NCBI GenBank assembly: GCA_021014325.1
Contig: CM037461.1
Location: forward strand, 1,513,501-1,577,500
From: Plazaster borealis
Lineage: Eukaryota > Echinodermata > Asteroidea > Forcipulatida > Labidiasteridae
Direction: 5' to 3'
Length of the DNA stretch: 64,000 nt
Made by a program: the position numbers and the translations under genes
Part shown: piece by piece, positions 63,946 through 64,000 of the stretch
Layout: each line of letters starts with the position of its first letter
Numbering within the stretch: the stretch's first letter is position 1
The notes under the pieces: generated by a model
Databases searched by the model: none
Told to the model about the DNA's origin: nothing
Seen by the model: the letters and a program-made list of their open reading frames with translations, nothing else

Positions 63946-64000
63946 GTATTATAACCATTTCCTTTTTTTCTTGACCATTCAAAAGTACACACACGATAAT
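63946..64000 (+). other. Start of intron 12 or continuation of the giant exon
   Basis: GTATTATAACC is an acceptable donor and the sequence turns T-rich. The frame has no stop before the window ends, so read-through cannot be excluded. Confidence 0.5.

Overview
The window looks like nuclear DNA of a marine invertebrate, probably an echinoderm. The reasons are AT-rich, intron-rich genes with GT-AG introns up to about 13 kb, an intact Penelope-like retroelement, tRNA-derived SINEs, and many fold-back elements whose arms are tandem 16-25 bp repeats, a build known from the sea-urchin TU elements. The species is inference; nothing read here fixes it.

Layout. (1) 1-26.2 kb, minus strand: two tandem paralogues of a secreted protein. 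Copy 2 (signal exon 26098-26038, cysteine-containing exon 25665-25453, LamG-like exon 18919-18460) joins in frame. Copy 1 (signal exon 9804-9759, second exon 1110-940) has a premature stop and a 42-bp in-frame deletion, and its LamG-like exon appears to lie just left of the window. Their introns hold an intact Penelope-like element inside a fold-back element (3137-7071), a broken second Penelope fragment (8461-8968) and a degenerate Ty3/Gypsy element (13290-17990) split by another fold-back. (2) 22.8-24.4 kb, plus strand: a promoter-like stretch with a short first exon and a frameshifted exon of an unnamed family. (3) 27.5-32 kb: an array of roughly 490-546 bp repeats, one unit split by a 2-kb fold-back with a 10-bp target duplication. 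(4) 33.2-64 kb, plus strand: one large gene, 12 coding exons seen, start codon at 33232, first intron 13.1 kb, still open at the right edge. It encodes a SEC14 (CRAL-TRIO) domain, a helical spectrin-like region and a huge low-complexity exon (59779-63945), at least 1,912 residues in all.

The host genes are not an operon and show no evident pathway link. The most unusual items are the repeated NWRxxHLRELGxSP motif in the giant exon, the set of minisatellite-armed fold-back elements (two with clean target duplications), a hammerhead-like fold downstream of the Penelope ORF, and a SINE whose (ATT)n tail abuts the splice donor of exon 9.
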